NCBI GenBank assembly: GCA_025056215.1 | Contig: JANWWC010000006.1 | Location: 111,430-175,429 of the forward strand | Source: Cytophagales bacterium | GTDB lineage: Bacteria > Bacteroidota > Bacteroidia > Cytophagales > Flammeovirgaceae | Direction: 5' to 3' | DNA: 64,000 bases | Part shown: one piece after another, positions 26,795 through 38,300 of the stretch | Position numbering within the stretch: the first letter of the stretch is position 1 | Layout: every line of letters begins with the position of its first letter | Program-made: the position numbers and the translations under genes | The notes under the pieces: model-generated | What the model was told of the DNA's origin: nothing | Databases searched by the model: none | Seen by the model: only the letters and a program-made list of their open reading frames with translations

Positions 26795-27583
26795 ATGAAG
26801 CAACAAGTTTTTTTTCGCATAGCTGCGTATTTTGAGTATTGGAGAAGAGCCAAAGGAGCTCACAGCATTCATTCTCCTTTTGTGTTTGAGCTATACAATG
26901 AAGTAATTATCAGCCATAAGATGTATTACGCATTTGAAGAGATTGAAAATTTGCGCACTACCTTATTGCGGAACTACGAGAAAATTAAGGTACAAGATTA
27001 CGGAGCTGGACCCTCTTTTTTTTCCAGAAAGCAACGGAGCATTTCTTCTATTGTGCGTTATAGCGCTGCTTCTCCCAAAAAGGGGCAATTGCTTTTTAAG
27101 TTAGTAAATTTTTTTCAGCCTAATGCTATTCTGGAGTTTGGCACTTCTGTCGGGATTAGTACTTTGTATTTACATTTAGCCAAAAGGAAGGCTACTCTCA
27201 TTACAGTAGAAGCTGATTCTTATCTTGCTCGATTGGCACAGGCACATTTTTGTTTAGTAGGAGCCTCCATTGAAAGCAAAATAGGAAATTTAGATACGTT
27301 ACTCCCTCAAATCGTGCTAGAAATTCCTAAAATTGATTTTGTATATTTTGATGCAAATCATCGTTATGAATCCACTTTGCACTATTTTGAAACTTGCTTA
27401 CCTAAAGTTCATAACGAGACCGTGTTTGTGTTAGATGACATTTATTGGAGTGTAGAAATGAAAAAAGCTTGGCAAACGATTCAACATCATCCTCTTGTAA
27501 CAATGACGATTGATTTGTTTGATATAGGAATAGTTTTTTTTAGAAAACAACAAGCTAAACAGCATTTTGTATTAAAGTGGTGA
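26795..27583 (+). CDS. Class I SAM-dependent methyltransferase
   Basis: Cytosolic protein of 262 residues. N-terminal FEYWRRAKGAHSIHSPFVFELYNEVI is a signature of a Bacteroidota methyltransferase group; the Rossmann core follows with motif I ILEFGTSVGISTLYLHLA, acidic loop TVEADSYLA, and IDFVYFDANHRYESTLHYFE with VFVLDDIYWS, similar to O-methyltransferases. The substrate is unknown. The open frame extends 65 residues upstream to 26600, but that part reads antisense to the SDR gene and precedes the promoter, so it is not coding. A terminator follows. Confidence 0.85.
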   Translation: MKQQVFFRIAAYFEYWRRAKGAHSIHSPFVFELYNEVIISHKMYYAFEEIENLRTTLLRNYEKIKVQDYGAGPSFFSRKQRSISSIVRYSAASPKKGQLLFKLVNFFQPNAILEFGTSVGISTLYLHLAKRKATLITVEADSYLARLAQAHFCLVGASIESKIGNLDTLLPQIVLEIPKIDFVYFDANHRYESTLHYFETCLPKVHNETVFVLDDIYWSVEMKKAWQTIQHHPLVTMTIDLFDIGIVFFRKQQAKQHFVLKW

Positions 27584-27629
27584 TATCGACACTTTATGCA
27601 CTTGACTTCTAAGGTTATTGAAATTTTTT

Positions 27630-27662
27630 GTGAATGCTGCGTTCACTTTTATTTTTTTTTTA
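27630..27662 (+). terminator. Terminator after the methyltransferase gene
   Basis: GTGAATG (27630-27636) / CGTTCAC (27640-27646), 7 bp with one G-U pair and a 3-base loop, followed by a long T-rich tract. Confidence 0.7.
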
Positions 27663-27700
27663 AAATTGCATAGCTTTCGCACAAGCTTGTAAAGTAATAA

Positions 27701-28735
<1,035 letters not shown>

Positions 28736-28746
28736 AATTTTTTTAG

Positions 28747-28777
28747 AACCTGCAAGCTAAATTTTGCAGGTTTTCTT
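28747..28777 (+). terminator. Rho-independent terminator of gapA
   Basis: Perfect 9-bp stem AACCTGCAA (28747-28755) / TTGCAGGTT (28764-28772), 8-base loop, followed by TTCTTTG. Confidence 0.85.
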
Positions 28778-28830
28778 TGTTTTGTATTTGTAAGAGTTTT
28801 TTTGTGAAATTTGTGAGAAGTAATTTTATT

Positions 28831-28843
28831 TCGTGTAACACGA
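28831..28843. other. Short perfect palindrome, possible operator
   Basis: TCGTGT-A-ACACGA, a 6-bp inverted repeat around one base, lies about 70-80 bases before the peptide-binding lipoprotein gene in an otherwise AT-rich gap. Symmetry and position suit a dimeric repressor site, but there is no direct evidence. Confidence 0.3.
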
Positions 28844-28913
28844 TAGAGAATATTAAAAATAATACTACTCCAATTCTTGCGTTTACAAAAAAAAATCCAA
28901 AACTTTCGTTATA

Positions 28914-30698
28914 ATGTTAAAAGTTCAAATGAAAAGGTTAGGCACACATATACTCATTTGGAGTACAATTTTAATTTGTATCCTGAGTTGTGATTCATCA
29001 AAAGAAAGCACATCTGATAATCAAGGACTTATTGAAGCAAAGGGAGGTCGATACTACGGTGGAGTTTTTCGACTTAACGAATCAGAATATATTAAAAACT
29101 TATTTCCTCTCAGCATCATTGATGCCTATTCTTATCGCGTAGCTTCTCAGATCTATGAAGGGCTTTTCAAATTTACGCAAGACTCTCTTAAAGTTGTGCC
29201 TGCTCTTGTAGAAAGCTATACAGTAGATGATGCAACGCGTACGGTTTATACTTTCAAACTTAAAAAAGGAGTTTATTTCCATGATGATGACTGTTTCCCA
29301 GGCGGAAAAGGACGTGAAATGACCGCAAACGATGTAAAATATTGCTTTACACTTGTTTGTACTCAGGATCGCAACAACCAAAGTTTTAACTTGTTTGATG
29401 GAATCGTAAAAGGAGCTAACGAATACTTTACTGCAAGCGCTACTAACAATCCGCTCAAAGAAGTAGAAGGTATTAAAGTAATAGACGATTATACTATTCG
29501 AATAACGCTGGTGAAGCCTAACTCCATGTTTATCAGTAATTTAGCGCGTCCTGGGGCTTTTATTTTCCCTAAAGAAGCCTATGAAAAATATGGAGCTGAC
29601 ATGCGTATCAAATGTGTAGGCACAGGACCTTTCATGCTTTCAAGCGTCGATGAGGATATTTCTATTATTTTGAAGAAAAATCCTAAATATCATGGGTATG
29701 ATAAATTTGGAAACAAGTTGCCTTTCTTAGATGGAATTCGCATCACGTTTATGAAAGATAAAAAAGTGGAACTTATGGAGTTCCGCAAGGGCAACTTGGA
29801 CATGATGTATCGTCTTCCTACTGACCATATTATTGAAATCTTGCATGAAACAGAAACGAGTCCTTCTGGAGGTTATTTACAGTATGAGCTCCAAAGAGAG
29901 CCTGAAATGTCTACTCAACTGCTCACTTTTAACACAACTGACCCTATTTTCAAGGATGTAAATATTCGGAAAGCAATTTCATATGCTATAGATAAAGAAA
30001 AAATTCTCGACTATGTGCTAAACGGAGAAGGATATGGAACTGGAAAATACGGAGTTACTCCTCCTTCTTTCAAAAATTACGACATTACTAACATTCGGGG
30101 ATACGATTTTAATTTAGATTCTGCTAAGTTCTACCTCAAAAAAGCGGGTTATCCTAATGGGCAAGGTCTCAAGCGCATTACTCTTGATTTGAACGCTGAA
30201 GGAGAGCGATATACTAATGTAGCTGTCGAGCTTCAGAAACAACTAAAAGATCATTTAAATATTGAATTAGATTTGAATATCTCTCCGCTTTCTCAGATTG
30301 CTGAAAAAAGTACGTCTGGTAATTTTAGTATTTTGCGCCACGCTTGGATTGCCGACTATCCACATCCAGAAAACTTTTTATGGGCGTTTTATGGAAAAAC
30401 AGTTCCTACCGATCCTTCGCAGAAGTCTTATCCTAATCTTTCTCGCTACAAGAATGACAAGTTTGACAAACTCTATGAAGCAGCTCTCAATGCAACATCG
30501 GAAGAAGAAGCATTAGCCAAATTCATGGAAGCTGAAAAGCTTTTAATGTTAGACGCACCTGTGGTAGTGCTTTGGTATGACGAAGGTTATCGTCTGTTGC
30601 AATCGCAAGTGAAGAACTTTCCTAGCAACCCGATGCAGTACCGCGATTTTAGCGAAGTTTATTTTACACCTAGGAAAGAAAATAAACCCGAGAATTAG
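28914..30698 (+). CDS. Peptide/oligopeptide ABC transporter substrate-binding lipoprotein
   Basis: Periplasmic solute-binding protein of the SBP_bac_5 (DppA/OppA) family, 594 residues. Lipoprotein signal MKRLGTHILIWSTILICILSC with an ILSC lipobox; the family signature region VYTFKLKKGVYFHDDDCF...MTANDVKYCFTLV follows, then DDYTIRITLVKPN, VGTGPFMLSSVDED and NIRKAISYAIDKEKIL. It binds short peptides or similar ligands and passes them to an ABC permease, but no permease or ATPase gene is nearby. A second ATG (28929, M6) is an equally good start. The terminator stem begins inside the last codons. Confidence 0.9.
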   Translation: MLKVQMKRLGTHILIWSTILICILSCDSSKESTSDNQGLIEAKGGRYYGGVFRLNESEYIKNLFPLSIIDAYSYRVASQIYEGLFKFTQDSLKVVPALVESYTVDDATRTVYTFKLKKGVYFHDDDCFPGGKGREMTANDVKYCFTLVCTQDRNNQSFNLFDGIVKGANEYFTASATNNPLKEVEGIKVIDDYTIRITLVKPNSMFISNLARPGAFIFPKEAYEKYGADMRIKCVGTGPFMLSSVDEDISIILKKNPKYHGYDKFGNKLPFLDGIRITFMKDKKVELMEFRKGNLDMMYRLPTDHIIEILHETETSPSGGYLQYELQREPEMSTQLLTFNTTDPIFKDVNIRKAISYAIDKEKILDYVLNGEGYGTGKYGVTPPSFKNYDITNIRGYDFNLDSAKFYLKKAGYPNGQGLKRITLDLNAEGERYTNVAVELQKQLKDHLNIELDLNISPLSQIAEKSTSGNFSILRHAWIADYPHPENFLWAFYGKTVPTDPSQKSYPNLSRYKNDKFDKLYEAALNATSEEEALAKFMEAEKLLMLDAPVVVLWYDEGYRLLQSQVKNFPSNPMQYRDFSEVYFTPRKENKPEN

Positions 30699-30720
30699 TT
30701 TTTTCTCTGGTTTTTTCTTT
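30684..30720 (+). terminator. Terminator overlapping the end of the peptide-binding protein gene
   Basis: AAACCCGAGAA (30684-30694) pairs with TTCTCTGGTTT (30703-30713), 10 bp with one C-T mismatch; the stop codon lies in the hairpin and a T-rich tract follows. It separates rfbA from the upstream transcript. Confidence 0.6.
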
Positions 30721-30732
30721 AAATAATTTTTT

Positions 30733-31608
30733 ATGAAAGGAATTATTTTGGCGGGAGGTTCTGGAACAAGGCTCCATCCCATTACCTTGGCGATGAGCAA
30801 ACAACTGATTCCTGTGTATGATAAGCCGATGATCTATTATCCGCTTTCTACACTGATGCTTGCAGGTATTCGTGAAATCTTAATTATCACAACTCCTCAC
30901 GATCAACCTCTATTCAAGCAACTTCTTGGAGATGGAAGCCGTATTGGGTGTTATTTTTCATACGCTGTTCAGCCTGAACCTAAAGGTCTCGCTCAGGCAT
31001 TTACCATCGGAGAATCATTTATCGGAAAAGAAAAAGTTTGTTTAATATTAGGAGACAATATCTATTACGGAAGCGGATTGAGCCATATGCTTCAGTCGTG
31101 TACAAATCCTGATGGAGGAATTGTATTTGCCTATCGCGTTTCTGATCCTGAACGCTATGGAGTGGTCGAATTCGATAAAAATTTTCAAGCCATTTCAGTA
31201 GAAGAAAAACCTGCTAAGCCAAAGTCGAATTATGCTATTACGGGACTTTATTTTTACGATAACGAAGTCATAGAAATTGCCAAGTCTGTAAAGCCTTCTG
31301 CGCGCGGTGAATATGAAATTACGGATATTAACAAAACCTATTTAGAGCGCAAAAAGTTAAAAGTGCAAATCATGAATCGAGGCATGGCGTGGCTTGATAC
31401 AGGAACTTTTTCAAGTCTGATGCAGGCTGGTCAGTTTGTTCAAGTGATTGAAGAGCGTCAGGGTCTTAAGATTGGTTGTATTGAGGAAGTTGCCTATCGC
31501 ATGAAGTTTATTGATGAAGAACAGCTTTTGCGTATTGCTCAACCTCTCGAAAAAAGCGGATACGGATTGTATTTGAAAGCACTTATCAAGGAAGAAAAAA
31601 GCAGATAA
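30733..31608 (+). CDS. rfbA: Glucose-1-phosphate thymidylyltransferase
   Basis: Makes dTDP-glucose, first step of the dTDP-L-rhamnose route for LPS or exopolysaccharide. N-terminal nucleotide site [83 protein letters not shown] and [14 protein letters not shown] are all diagnostic. Length 291 is normal for RmlA. rfbB, rfbC and rfbD, usually clustered with it, are not present here. It supplies precursor of the kind used by the Wza/Wzc system at 3-6 kb. Confidence 0.97.
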   Translation: MKGIILAGGSGTRLHPITLAMSKQLIPVYDKPMIYYPLSTLMLAGIREILIITTPHDQPLFKQLLGDGSRIGCYFSYAVQPEPKGLAQAFTIGESFIGKEKVCLILGDNIYYGSGLSHMLQSCTNPDGGIVFAYRVSDPERYGVVEFDKNFQAISVEEKPAKPKSNYAITGLYFYDNEVIEIAKSVKPSARGEYEITDINKTYLERKKLKVQIMNRGMAWLDTGTFSSLMQAGQFVQVIEERQGLKIGCIEEVAYRMKFIDEEQLLRIAQPLEKSGYGLYLKALIKEEKSR

Positions 31609-31647
31609 AACTGTATTGTCGAATAGCCTATCTGCTTAAGCATCAGT

Positions 31648-32772
31648 TTATAGTGTTACGACGCGTTGTTCTTTATGAGAAAGGAGCGCTGCATCAAATA
31701 CTTCGTGGCTTAAAACTGCTTCTTGTGGAGTAGCACAGCCAAATTTGTTACCTAGTTTTCCTTCTCTTTCGGCAAAATACGCCGCTAACATTTGCATAAA
31801 ACAATCTGGAAAACCTGGTTCAAAAATAGCACCCGTGATTGTAGGAAATACAGAAGTAAATCCTAAGTCTGTTTTTTTCCACCATTGGTCTTTTCCACTG
31901 ATTTCGTATTCCCAAAAAGTTTTAGGTTCTTTTGTGCTGTATTTGAATCCTCCTTTTGTTCCGATCACTTCTATTATCCACGTATTGGTTTCAGTAGGAG
32001 CCATGCGAAAAGTTTCCCATGTCATAGGGGTTAAAATTCCATCAATTTCTACAGAACAATGGATGATGGCATTATCCCACGTGTCACAAATGGCAGTTCC
32101 TCCTTTGCCGTCTGGGCGTTCTTTCACAAGTTTTTGAAGTTGAGCGTAAACTGTTTTAGGTTTCCAACCTAGTCGCAAAGGAACGTGGGCTACGTGCATT
32201 CCTAAATCTCCCATAACTCCAATTTCTCCACAGGTTTTAACTTGTCTTTTCCAATTGATAGGTTTGGTTTCATCTAGGTCAGAAGCGTGGTGAAATGCTG
32301 AACGAATACTAATAATTTTACCCAGTTTTCCAGACTGAATTTCTTTGATGACGCGCTGTGGTCCAGGTAAAAAAGGAAATTCAGAACTACATCTCACAAA
32401 AGAATTGCTCTTTCGAACTGCTTCTTCGATGCGTCGGGCAGCGATAAGGTCGATTCCAAAGGGTTTTTCTGCTAAAAGGTCTTTTCCAGCTTTAATAACG
32501 TCTAAATACACTTGTTCATGAAGGTTATGCGGAACAGCTGCATATACTACCTCTACCTCAGGGTTTGCTAATAATTCATGATAAGAAGTAGTAAATTGAG
32601 TAATAGTAGGAATTTGTTTGTACCATTCGAATAATGAAGTGTTGAGATCACAAAGCGCTATGAGTACTGGTTGGACGGGAAAATCGTTAAGAACAAACCA
32701 GCGCGCAAAGGCACTTGCAGCTTCACGTCCCATTAGTCCGCCTCCTATAATGCCAACTTTTACTTGTTTCAT
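31648..32772 (-). CDS. Gfo/Idh/MocA-family oxidoreductase
   Basis: NAD(P)-dependent sugar oxidoreductase of 374 residues. N-terminal KVGIIGGGLMGREAASAFARW dinucleotide fold, VVYAAVPHNLHEQVYLDVIKAGKDLLAEKPFGID with the conserved EKP, and a C-terminal beta-sheet domain with ICDTWDNAIIHCSVEIDG. The substrate, probably a sugar or inositol derivative, cannot be told. ATG 32772 (MKQVKVGIIG) is the start; the frame upstream to 32835 gives a hydrophobic string out of keeping with the family. Convergent with rfbA, single gene. Confidence 0.9.
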   Translation of the reverse strand: MKQVKVGIIGGGLMGREAASAFARWFVLNDFPVQPVLIALCDLNTSLFEWYKQIPTITQFTTSYHELLANPEVEVVYAAVPHNLHEQVYLDVIKAGKDLLAEKPFGIDLIAARRIEEAVRKSNSFVRCSSEFPFLPGPQRVIKEIQSGKLGKIISIRSAFHHASDLDETKPINWKRQVKTCGEIGVMGDLGMHVAHVPLRLGWKPKTVYAQLQKLVKERPDGKGGTAICDTWDNAIIHCSVEIDGILTPMTWETFRMAPTETNTWIIEVIGTKGGFKYSTKEPKTFWEYEISGKDQWWKKTDLGFTSVFPTITGAIFEPGFPDCFMQMLAAYFAEREGKLGNKFGCATPQEAVLSHEVFDAALLSHKEQRVVTL

Positions 32773-32859
32773 AAAATAATTTGATTGAATTAAAATTTTT
32801 TGAAAATATGCTCCTGCAAAAAACAACAATTGCACAGATTTAAAAAAAAATTCATGGAA

Positions 32860-34500
32860 TTACTTTTTGGATGGATGCGGTTTAGGAGTGTACTCTTTAG
32901 TTTTTATGAGCTCTCCTGCTTTCCAGGTTTCAGAACGCACTAAATATCCTTCTTCATTATAATATTGCCAGTGTCCAAATTTTTTATCTCCTTTCAAATA
33001 ACCTTCTTCTTGGAGAATACCGCTTTCTGAGTATCTCATAACTTTTCCTGAGGGAATATCCATAGCGTATTCGATTTGTTGCTTAATTTTTCCTGAAGGA
33101 TAAAATTCTGTAGCGATTCCTTTTCTTTTTCCAAAAAAATAAGGGTACACCCATTGTTTTTTGCCGTCAGGATAAAACCAAATTTGTTCTCCATGTAATT
33201 TTTCATCTTGGTATGTTTCGATGCGGGCTATTTTGCCATTTTCATGGTAATATTTCCACGTTCCGAATGGTTTTTCGTTGCGATATTCGATTTCTTTTTC
33301 AAGCATTCCAGAAGGATAGTAGGTTTTTTGTTTGTAGTCTTTTTCTTCGTTTTTATAGATGGCTATCATTTTGAGTGTTCCGTTGGGATAAAAATATTGC
33401 TGTTCGCCTGTCATTTTATTTTGTTCGTATCTTAGTTTGGCTCTAAGATTTCCTTCCATATCGTATTGCAGAACTTCTCCATGAATGAGTCCGTTGAGTA
33501 AGTATGTTTTAGTTTTGAGCTTTCCATTTTCGTAGTATTCCTCTAGGGTGCCGTGAGGCTTTCCGTTAGCATGTTTCATGCTTTTGCAAAGTTGTCCGTT
33601 TTCGTAGTAAGTATTAAAGTTTCCGTTCAGTTCTCCTTTATAATACAGAGCTTCTGTTTTAAGATTTCCATTTCGGTAATAGAGCCGTGCCCAACCGTGT
33701 TCTTTATCATCTTGGTAGTTTGTTTGTTCACAAATCAAACCATTAGGGTAGTACTCTATAGAAGTACCGTTAAGTTTGTCTTCTCGAAAGACATTAATTC
33801 TTCTGATATTCCCCTCTGATGTATAAGTAAAGAGTGTATCAGTTCGTTTATCATTTTGATAGAAGCCTCTTTGGATGAGTTCGCCTTTGTAGCCAAAGGC
33901 TTTCCATTCTCCTTCTCGCATGTCGTTCACATAATGATAAATTGCCAGAATGTTGCCATTTTCGTAGTATTGTATCATTTGTCCTTCTCTTTTGCCGTTC
34001 AGAATCGGTACGGTGGCTTCTAAAGCACCCGAAGGATAAAAACGCTTAAGCGTATCTTGCATAACGCCATTTTTGTAAAGCACAGAGACTTCTACATTTC
34101 CATTTTTGTGAAACCGCTTGTAAAAGCCATCGATGTTGCCGTTTGCTACGTAATATTCACATTTTTTCATTCCCATCTCATAGTACTCGGTGTGCAAACC
34201 GTGTTCAACGCCGTTTTGATAGAATGTTTCTATTTCTGGGCGTAATTCGATAAGTTCAAGAGCATTGCGCTTAGATTTTCCGCTTTCTACTTTTCGCATG
34301 ATTTCGATTTCACTCGAATTAGCAGGATAAAATTTTACGTATTTGCCGTGTTTTTTAGAAGTATCTGAGGCTAGGACGGTAAATTCTTCAGCTTTCATTT
34401 TGCGGTCAATGTCGTAGAAAGTCGTTCTTTTGATAAGTGCTTGTCCGTAGCTTTTTGCACTTATAATACTAATTAGAACCATTCTACTAATTGCCCTCAT
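32860..34500 (-). CDS. Secreted MORN-variant (YwqK-type) repeat protein
   Basis: Exported protein of 546 residues with a short signal peptide (MRAISRMVLISIISAKSYGQA). Most of the rest is about 18 units of roughly 23 residues of the MORN_2/YwqK kind, each centred on Y-Y-x-N-G-x-L-K and a following G-x-x-x-G-x-W or similar (for example YYENGNILAIYHY, FYPNGTLKMIAIY, YYPSGMLEKEIEY). Such repeats stack into long beta-sheets. Databases often label this family as toxin-antitoxin YwqK antitoxin, but there is no toxin gene here and the signal peptide places it outside the cytosol. Function unknown; surface scaffold is a guess. Upstream on the same strand is a lipoprotein gene 40 bases away. Confidence 0.85.
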   Translation of the reverse strand: MRAISRMVLISIISAKSYGQALIKRTTFYDIDRKMKAEEFTVLASDTSKKHGKYVKFYPANSSEIEIMRKVESGKSKRNALELIELRPEIETFYQNGVEHGLHTEYYEMGMKKCEYYVANGNIDGFYKRFHKNGNVEVSVLYKNGVMQDTLKRFYPSGALEATVPILNGKREGQMIQYYENGNILAIYHYVNDMREGEWKAFGYKGELIQRGFYQNDKRTDTLFTYTSEGNIRRINVFREDKLNGTSIEYYPNGLICEQTNYQDDKEHGWARLYYRNGNLKTEALYYKGELNGNFNTYYENGQLCKSMKHANGKPHGTLEEYYENGKLKTKTYLLNGLIHGEVLQYDMEGNLRAKLRYEQNKMTGEQQYFYPNGTLKMIAIYKNEEKDYKQKTYYPSGMLEKEIEYRNEKPFGTWKYYHENGKIARIETYQDEKLHGEQIWFYPDGKKQWVYPYFFGKRKGIATEFYPSGKIKQQIEYAMDIPSGKVMRYSESGILQEEGYLKGDKKFGHWQYYNEEGYLVRSETWKAGELIKTKEYTPKPHPSKK

Positions 34501-34540
34501 ACCGAAATTATGTTTTTGTTTTACCTTTTTAAAGCAAGAT

Positions 34541-35197
34541 TTATTCCATTAATTGACAGAATTTTTCTAGAATATTTTTTTCTTCTTGGCTGCATTTAGA
34601 GCATGCAGATAAGAGTGTTTTTTTCCATTCTTGTAAGTCGATATTTTTTTGAGATAATGCTGTTTTGATGAATTGCGCATAAAGGTCAGCAATTTCTTTT
34701 CTGCCTTTTTGAGTTTTGTCGGCTAAATAGTGTGCAAAATAATAAGCATGAGTTCGGATAAATTCTTCAGTTTTTTCGGGGAGCATCTCCGCTACAGCAC
34801 CGTCTGCTTTTTGAAGTATGTCAGTAAGAATATGAAAGTAAAAAGGAGTTTCACTTTCGGGTGCGAGCGCAATTTTGTCTAAGAGCGTTTTTGTAGCAAT
34901 ATCGTCTGCAAGTTTGAACTCTCCCAGATAGTAGCGAATAGCATTATAGTCTATTTTAGGATTTTCTAGCCATTCAAATGCTACGGATTTTCCATCGATT
35001 TTTTCTGTTTTAAGACAAAAAGTAGAAGTGTCTTGTAAAATATCTTGCCATATTGAATAAGTAGCATTTGTTGATTTATCAGGTGTTTCTCCTTCGGTTT
35101 TTGAAGTATCATCGCGTTGTTTTTGACAGCTCGTCCAAATTCCTAATACTAAAATACTGCAGGCGCATACTGTGGTTCTTAAAAATTGTTTTCTCAT
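34541..35197 (-). CDS. Lipoprotein of unknown function
   Basis: 218 residues. Signal peptide MRKQFLRTTVCACSILVLGIWTSC with a WTSC lipobox-like end, a charged Thr/Ser/Glu-rich spacer, then an all-helical mature part rich in Asp, Lys and Leu (for example DILQKADGAVAEMLPEKTEEF and HYLADKTQKGRKEIADLYAQF). I recognise no domain. It precedes the MORN-repeat gene by 40 bases on the same strand and may be its operon partner. Divergent from the helicase-nuclease gene across 157 bases in which I found no consensus promoter. Confidence 0.75.
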   Translation of the reverse strand: MRKQFLRTTVCACSILVLGIWTSCQKQRDDTSKTEGETPDKSTNATYSIWQDILQDTSTFCLKTEKIDGKSVAFEWLENPKIDYNAIRYYLGEFKLADDIATKTLLDKIALAPESETPFYFHILTDILQKADGAVAEMLPEKTEEFIRTHAYYFAHYLADKTQKGRKEIADLYAQFIKTALSQKNIDLQEWKKTLLSACSKCSQEEKNILEKFCQLME

Positions 35198-35354
35198 ATA
35201 TCAAAGCAAAATTTTAAAGCAATATTAGAACTTTTTGAGACGGATTACAATTAATTTCTTTTCTGAATCGATAGCTTCTAAAAATAGTATCCCAGTAGTA
35301 CCAATTTTTGCGAGAGAATGCATAAACTCGAAATAAGAATTTTGGTTTTCAATT

Positions 35355-38300
35355 ATGAAATCGTTGAAAGTATATCGTTCTTCTGCTGGTTCAGGAAAAA
35401 CATTTACCCTTGCGAAAGAGTATATCAAACTGGCACTTGTTGCTCCAACAGAGATTAGTAACCAAACTTATAATCCGCGCTATTTTCGCCATATATTGGC
35501 TGTTACTTTTACGAACGATGCTGCAGGTGAAATGAAAGCGCGTATTGTTCAACAGCTTTCAGACATTCTTTCAGACTCTCCACGTCCTACTTCAAAATTG
35601 CTTTGGGAAATTCTTCTCCAAGAGATACAACAAGAATATCCTTACCTTAGATTGAAAGAAAAAGAATGGCGAAAAAGAGCTTCCTTGCTGTTAAGCGCAT
35701 TGTTGCATTATTATTCTGATTTTTCTGTTAGCACAATAGATTCTTTCAACAACCGAATTGTGCAAGCTTTTAAAAGAGAACTTCAATTACCTTATCATTA
35801 TGAGTTAGCACTTCAGCACGAAGAGTGGTTGGAACTGGCAGTAGCTAATTTGCAATCTAGAATAGGTATGCCTGAGTATGCGAGCCTTTCTGAGGTCTTA
35901 ACAGAGTTTGCGATTAGTAGAATAGTAGAAGACGAAAAAGACTGGAACTTAGATAAATCGCTGTATGATTTTGCTAATGAATTATTTAGAAATGAAAAAA
36001 GTCAGTTATTTTTAAATTCTTTTGCTAATATTTCAATGAATCAGTTTCAGCAGTCTAAAAAAGAAACAATTGCATATATTCGAGAGATAGCTCAACAGAT
36101 TTTAGCGAATGCACAACAAGCGATTGCTCTTCTTCAACAGAAATCTTTAACGGAGTCTGATTTTGCATATGGAGAGATACCTAAATATTTTCAAAAAATA
36201 CAACGGGAGTTGGTCTTGCACGAACGCAGGGGAATTAATTACGAAATATGCTATGCAGGGAAACGCTTAACTGCTCAAATGAAAGAAGGGCAAGAGTGGT
36301 ACAAAGAAAATAGTACTAAAAAAACTACAATTAATCAATTAAAACCTGCTCTCACAAAATTTTTTGATAATATTCAATCTATCCTCAATCAAAATATTGC
36401 TCAACTTATAATAGCAAACCACTTTCTTAAAAACTACTATCAACTGAGTACGTTAAGTGAACTTTCTGCAGAATTAGAGCGTATCAAGCGCGAAAATCAC
36501 TTGGTTTTATTAAGTGAATGCAACCAAAAAATTAATCAGGTAGTTGAAAATGAGCCTGTTCCCTTTTTGTATGAACACATCGGCGAAAGATACTTTCATA
36601 TTCTTATTGATGAGTTTCAAGATACATCTACCTTGCAATGGCACAATTTGATTCCGTTGGTTAGCAATAGCTTATCGCAAGATTGTCTTTCTTTGATTGT
36701 AGGCGATGCAAAACAATCTATTTATCAGTGGAGAGGTGCGCAAGCACAAATGTTAGTAGATTTGCCTGCTCTTTCTGATATTCGTTCAAGCTCTCCCTTG
36801 GCAGATTCTGCCTATTTGTTCAAAGAAGCGTATCGAGAAGTGATTTTAAACAAAAATTTCCGAAGCCGAGATAATATTGTATTGTTTAATAATCAGTTTT
36901 TTAGCCAATTACGCAGCAGTAATAAGGCACTAAATGCTAAAATCCAAACTTTTTATAGCGACGTACAACAAGAACTCAACGGAAAAACTGGGGGACATGT
37001 GAGTTTGTTTACTTACAAAGATGCTCAACAGCAGGAAGAAGTATTTAAAATAACGCTATATTATGTTCAGCAATGTATAGCCGACGGATATCGCTACGGC
37101 GATATCACCATTTTGACGCGCAAAAATAAAGAAGCATCGTTTTTGGCACAGCGCTTCATAGCTTCTGGAATAGAGGTAGTTACTACAGAGGCTCTTCAGA
37201 TTTGTCATGCTCCTATTGTGAAGATGATGATTAATTTCTTTAAAATGTTAGAAGATGAGTTGAATATATTAGCGCGTTTTGAGTTCATAGCAGCATGGCA
37301 ATGTCTTGCACTAAAAGATAAACCCGAGCTTTCTAATGTTTTGCAAATGATTCTCGAGGAGTTTCGACAAATCCAACGTCAAGAGACATATCTTTCTAGT
37401 GCCGATTTTTGTAAAATCATCTCTCAGCGCACAGGATATAATATTAATTTGCAAGAGTTTGCTTTTCAAGGAGTTTATCATTTGGCAGAAGGTATCGTAC
37501 GAACTTTTGAACTTCATGCGTATACAAAAGAACAACCTTACTTAGAAAAATTCATGGATACAGTAGAAGCTTTTATCGGTCAGAAGGGCAACAGTATTCG
37601 CGCTTTTTTGCAGATGTGGGAGCAAAAGAAAGATACTATTTCTATTAAAACTTTTGAAAATCCGAACGCTATCAAGATTCAAACTATTCATAAATCGAAG
37701 GGGTTGGAATATCCTGTTGTGATGATTCCTTTCGCTTGCTGGAATTTGGTCGATAGAACTGATTATGTGTTTGTTGAAACCGCTTCTACATGCCAGTTTT
37801 TGAAAGGATTTCCAATTATGTTGTTGCGTTCTACTAAAGAATTAGAGTACAATCCTAAGTACGCTGAATTATATCAAAAAAATCTTCATGATATTCACAT
37901 AGAATCTTTGAATTTGTTGTATGTAGCTTGTACGCGTGCTATTGACCGTTTGTATGTAGGTTTTCCTATCTCGGAAGCTAAAAAAGCTCGCGTATCAGAT
38001 TATTTATCAGATTTTATAAAAGAAAATCAATTTGCCCCACAGGAAGTCGTAATAAATGCTCAACAAGAAACTGAATTGCGCATAACTACCTACGTAATTT
38101 ATCAAGATTCCAGATGCTACTCACATAGTTCTGCTGCAATGATTCCACAAAAATTAGAAGTTGAGAAATATTTTTATACAAATAGCTATCCGCATATTCG
38201 CTTAAAAATTAGTACACTAAATAAGGAAGAAACTTTACTTTCTTTGCAAGAGCTTCATCAAGCGCGCCAATATGGAAAGATAGCACACTATGCTTTTGAA

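Noticed and set aside
32860..34500. Toxin-antitoxin system suggested by the YwqK label
   Set aside because: The protein is exported, has about 18 repeats and has no toxin-like neighbour; only the repeat type is shared.
35225..35428. 67-codon minus-strand frame before the helicase-nuclease
   Set aside because: Its first third is antisense to the helicase Walker A region and it has no promoter, signal or recognisable domain; a chance frame.
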